Positions 61,728 to 64,000 of a DNA stretch of 64,000 nucleotides are shown here, in pieces. How positions within the stretch are numbered: the stretch's first letter is position 1; every line of letters starts with the position of its first letter. A model generated the notes under the pieces. The model did no database searches. It saw nothing but the letters and a program-made list of their open reading frames with translations, and was not told where the DNA came from. The stretch is from assembly GCF_040954645.1 (NCBI RefSeq), contig NC_092808.1, forward strand, positions 85,195,389 to 85,259,388, written 5' to 3'. This DNA is from Diabrotica undecimpunctata. Taxonomy: Eukaryota > Arthropoda > Insecta > Coleoptera > Chrysomelidae. The position numbers were made by a program, and so were the translations under genes.

Positions 61728-63168
61728 TGTTATGATGTGTTGTTTTGTTTGAATGATGAGCAATGAGTATTTTTAATAATATAGGGTTCTTATCGCGGTT
61801 CTCAAAGAATTAGTTTGTAAGTACTTTTTTAAATTATCTTTATTATAACTATTATGAAACACACATATATATCTAACCTAGCCAATATAAATTTAAAATA
61901 AACTATTTTTAAATTGATATTCTTATAAAACTAATTAAATTCTATAGACAATGTAAAATTTAAACAAACTATCTTCAAAATTGAAATTGTTATGATACTA
62001 ACTAAATTATATTAACAAAATTTTGTACCTTTCTTTCACTGAATGCCTAAATGAACTGTTTTCCACTATATATATTCTAATCACCACTGAATGTCTTCGT
62101 ACTTCGGTTATCCTTGTTTTTGTGAAATTTCTTTTTCCAATTATCAGCTTCTACCAATTTAAGATATATTTTTCTTCACCAGCATTTATACACTACCAAG
62201 CAAACCAGCAAACACCATTTATATTTATTCTTCTTTTCAATATACCAATATCCAATTATTATAAGTTGATTTATACTAATCTCCAATCATAATATAATTT
62301 TAATTCCTTCCAATGTCCATCCAATATTCTTCTAATATACTTTTATAATCTTCAATAATTATTTGTGTATAATTATAAATGTGCATTAAATATAGGCATA
62401 ATTTTTAATCTTCATTTAACTCACTATATTAAACAATTTGACTATTTGTAACTGATTCACTGACTCCAACTAACTTTCATATTTCTTACTAAACTTTTCT
62501 GACTGACTTCTTGAAAATTCTGAACAATTTACTTCACTAACTAAATGTGTCTACTAACTTTCATAATGAACTGGCCTGACTTCTGACTAAAAAACTGCCG
62601 ACTAAAAAACTGCCATCTTGAATCCAAATCACGGGTATTTATATCTTTTTGGATATTCTAGAATCATCTGGTAAGAGATCATGTTCCAATTTGTTCTATT
62701 AAATACATGTCTGAATTTTCTGGAACAAACCATTTCGCAAACATGGCCATCTCCGGTGATCCAGAGAATTCCATTCTTTTCTATTAATAATTTTGTTGAC
62801 ATTTAGGCTTTTCAGATCAGAATAAACATTTAAATCATTAAATATATATAAATTAAACATTTTAAACTAACATTATTATTATAACCCCACTTATATTCGT
62901 ATTATGATTAATTTCTATCTGTCAATTTACTGTATAGTTGGTTGCCTATGCACATGGCTCACTTAAATATATTTACAACATTAAAATACAACTTTTTACA
63001 CTTATTATATGCTAATTTATTAAAAATGCCCTCACATAAATATATTTTTATTAAATTCTCTAGTATTTAACTTATTAAAATAACCAAATACTTGTTATAT
63101 CTAAAATTATCTGGTATATAACTTATAAATTATTTTCTTTAAACATTTTTATTTCTCCCATATCATAT

Positions 63169-63170
<2 letters not shown>
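61728..63170 (-). repeat. Outer element, 5' LTR, 1443 bp, intact
   Basis: Begins tgttatgatgtg and ends catatcatatca on the plus strand. It contains the unoccupied BEL target site. Confidence 0.95.

Positions 63171-63243
<73 letters not shown>
63171..63243. repeat. (AT)n microsatellite, right half of the insertion site
   Basis: Continues the tract ending at 47144. Confidence 0.95.
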
Positions 63244-63246
<3 letters not shown>

Positions 63247-64000
63247 ATATTTTATTAAGAGGGAGACAAACTCACTTTCACCAGTGAGATCAAAAACATC
63301 AAAATGAGACCAATAACGCTAAATCTATTTTTACGAAATCATACAGATATCCTCAGGTCCACAAAGAGGAAGTAAAATCTCAAGTGACTAAGATAGACAA
63401 TGACTATCCGTGCTCTCTACCAACACACCTAGAGAACGCCTTCGTCAGGAAATAGAAGAAGATCCTTCCTAGATGAAGACCCAGTATCCACCTAAGCGAC
63501 TCCATAGACGAAGAAGAGCAGATACAACTGAATACCAATAAACAGACAGTATAAAAGTTGCTGCCACGCACTATCTTTCATCTAAAAGGAGGAGCTGTTA
63601 TATGCATTGTACCAACCAAGGTTACTTATAACGACGATCCCAGGGTATTAGGTTTCAAGTTCCAACTATCCGTGCCAATAAGGATCCCTGCAAATACTGT
63701 ATCAGCCGAGTCAGCGAGACCCGACGTTTTTACACGTTTCTTTCACTTTCTCGTTCATTATAATATCTCGTTTATTATATATAAAATTGTGACGCGTTAC
63801 TTTGCTCTTTGTATTTTCTAAATAAAATTATTGCAAGATGTATATATCTACTAAATATTTATTTTTATAGTGGCAAAATGGCAAAGATTTGAATAAATAT
63901 AATTTACTTGATGATCTATAGGAGTACATATAAGACAACCAAAGCTATATTAAACCTCCAAAAATCAATTATTGGCGTATATCGAAAGCTAACAGACAAA
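63244..64000 (+). other. Possible 3' end of another LTR retrotransposon
   Basis: A purine-rich aaaaggaggagc at 63582-63594 is followed by tgttatatgcattg, as at the junction of a polypurine tract and an LTR. A TATA-like tatataaaa (about 63776) and aataaaa (about 63820) lie in the following 250 bases. Upstream, 63244-63580 has the even composition of decayed coding DNA, but no motif I can name. The LTR partner is not in the window. Confidence 0.35.

Larger units (their letters stand above)
47145..63170 (-). mobile_element. Ty3/gypsy-like LTR retrotransposon, minus orientation, hit by a BEL element
   Basis: The LTRs are 61728-63170 (1443 bp, intact) and 47145-58217. The second is also 1443 bp once the 9625-bp BEL insertion and its 5-bp target duplication are removed. 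Both show TG...CA on either strand. A primer site at 61708-61724 reads tggcacccaacgcggtg on the minus strand, close to a tRNA-Lys type. A purine-rich aaaattattttggggtat stretch stands before the other LTR. By eye the LTRs differ at about five sites, under 0.5%, so insertion is recent. The interior is only 3.5 kb: gag, protease and part of RT, with no RNase H or integrase. The element is non-autonomous. Its target duplication cannot be defined because the site is (AT)n. Confidence 0.93.

Overview
This window looks like a piece of a large, AT-rich arthropod genome, most likely an insect. Almost everything recognisable is a mobile element: Ty3/gypsy, BEL/Pao, Penelope-like and several LINE groups, piggyBac, MITEs, long (AT)n microsatellites, and fragments of an arthropod transposon-like family I recall as DUF7869-type. 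The mix would suit a beetle, but that is a guess. I see no convincing single-copy host gene, tRNA, rRNA or CRISPR array. All element names come from reading the translations and repeats; no database was searched.

Left part (1-26 kb). A decayed minus-strand Ty3/gypsy element spans about 0.94-5.0 kb. Its Pol runs from integrase into a macrodomain of the OARD1/TARG1 ADP-ribosylhydrolase type, and part of its gag is tandemly duplicated. A foldback repeat follows at 5.5 kb. A DUF7869-type gene relic sits at 6.2-8.4 kb with short terminal inverted repeats and a possible 3-bp target duplication, inside a dispersed LINE-type tail. Next come a LINE 3' end (10.3-10.9 kb), a Penelope-like element with a GIY-YIG nuclease (11.4-12.3 kb) and a LINE RT relic (13.3-14.7 kb). 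A complete but non-coding LTR element (15.0-22.2 kb; 1.1-kb LTRs; TSD aagt) comes next. After it lie a MITE, a second DUF7869-type fragment, a 5' piggyBac piece, an R1-like LINE tail and a BEL reverse transcriptase relic.

Middle part (26-47 kb). It holds sparse AT-rich DNA and LINE fragments on both strands. A roughly 4.1-kb block is bounded by 300-bp inverted repeats and contains an endonuclease/RT LINE. There is also a MITE with a GC-rich core and a degenerate tandem array.

Right part (47-64 kb). This is a three-level nest. An (AT)n tract was hit by a minus-strand Ty3/gypsy-like element with 1443-bp LTRs (47145-63170). It keeps gag, a protease and a crippled RT, with a possible -1 frameshift site at the end of gag. 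Its downstream LTR was then hit by a complete BEL/Pao element (47366-56990). That element has two 466-bp LTRs that look identical, a 5-bp TSD and one unbroken 2434-codon frame. The frame encodes Gag, protease, RT/RNase H, integrase and, still in frame, an envelope-like protein of the insect errantivirus/baculovirus-F type. It is the only apparently intact, recently active element here.
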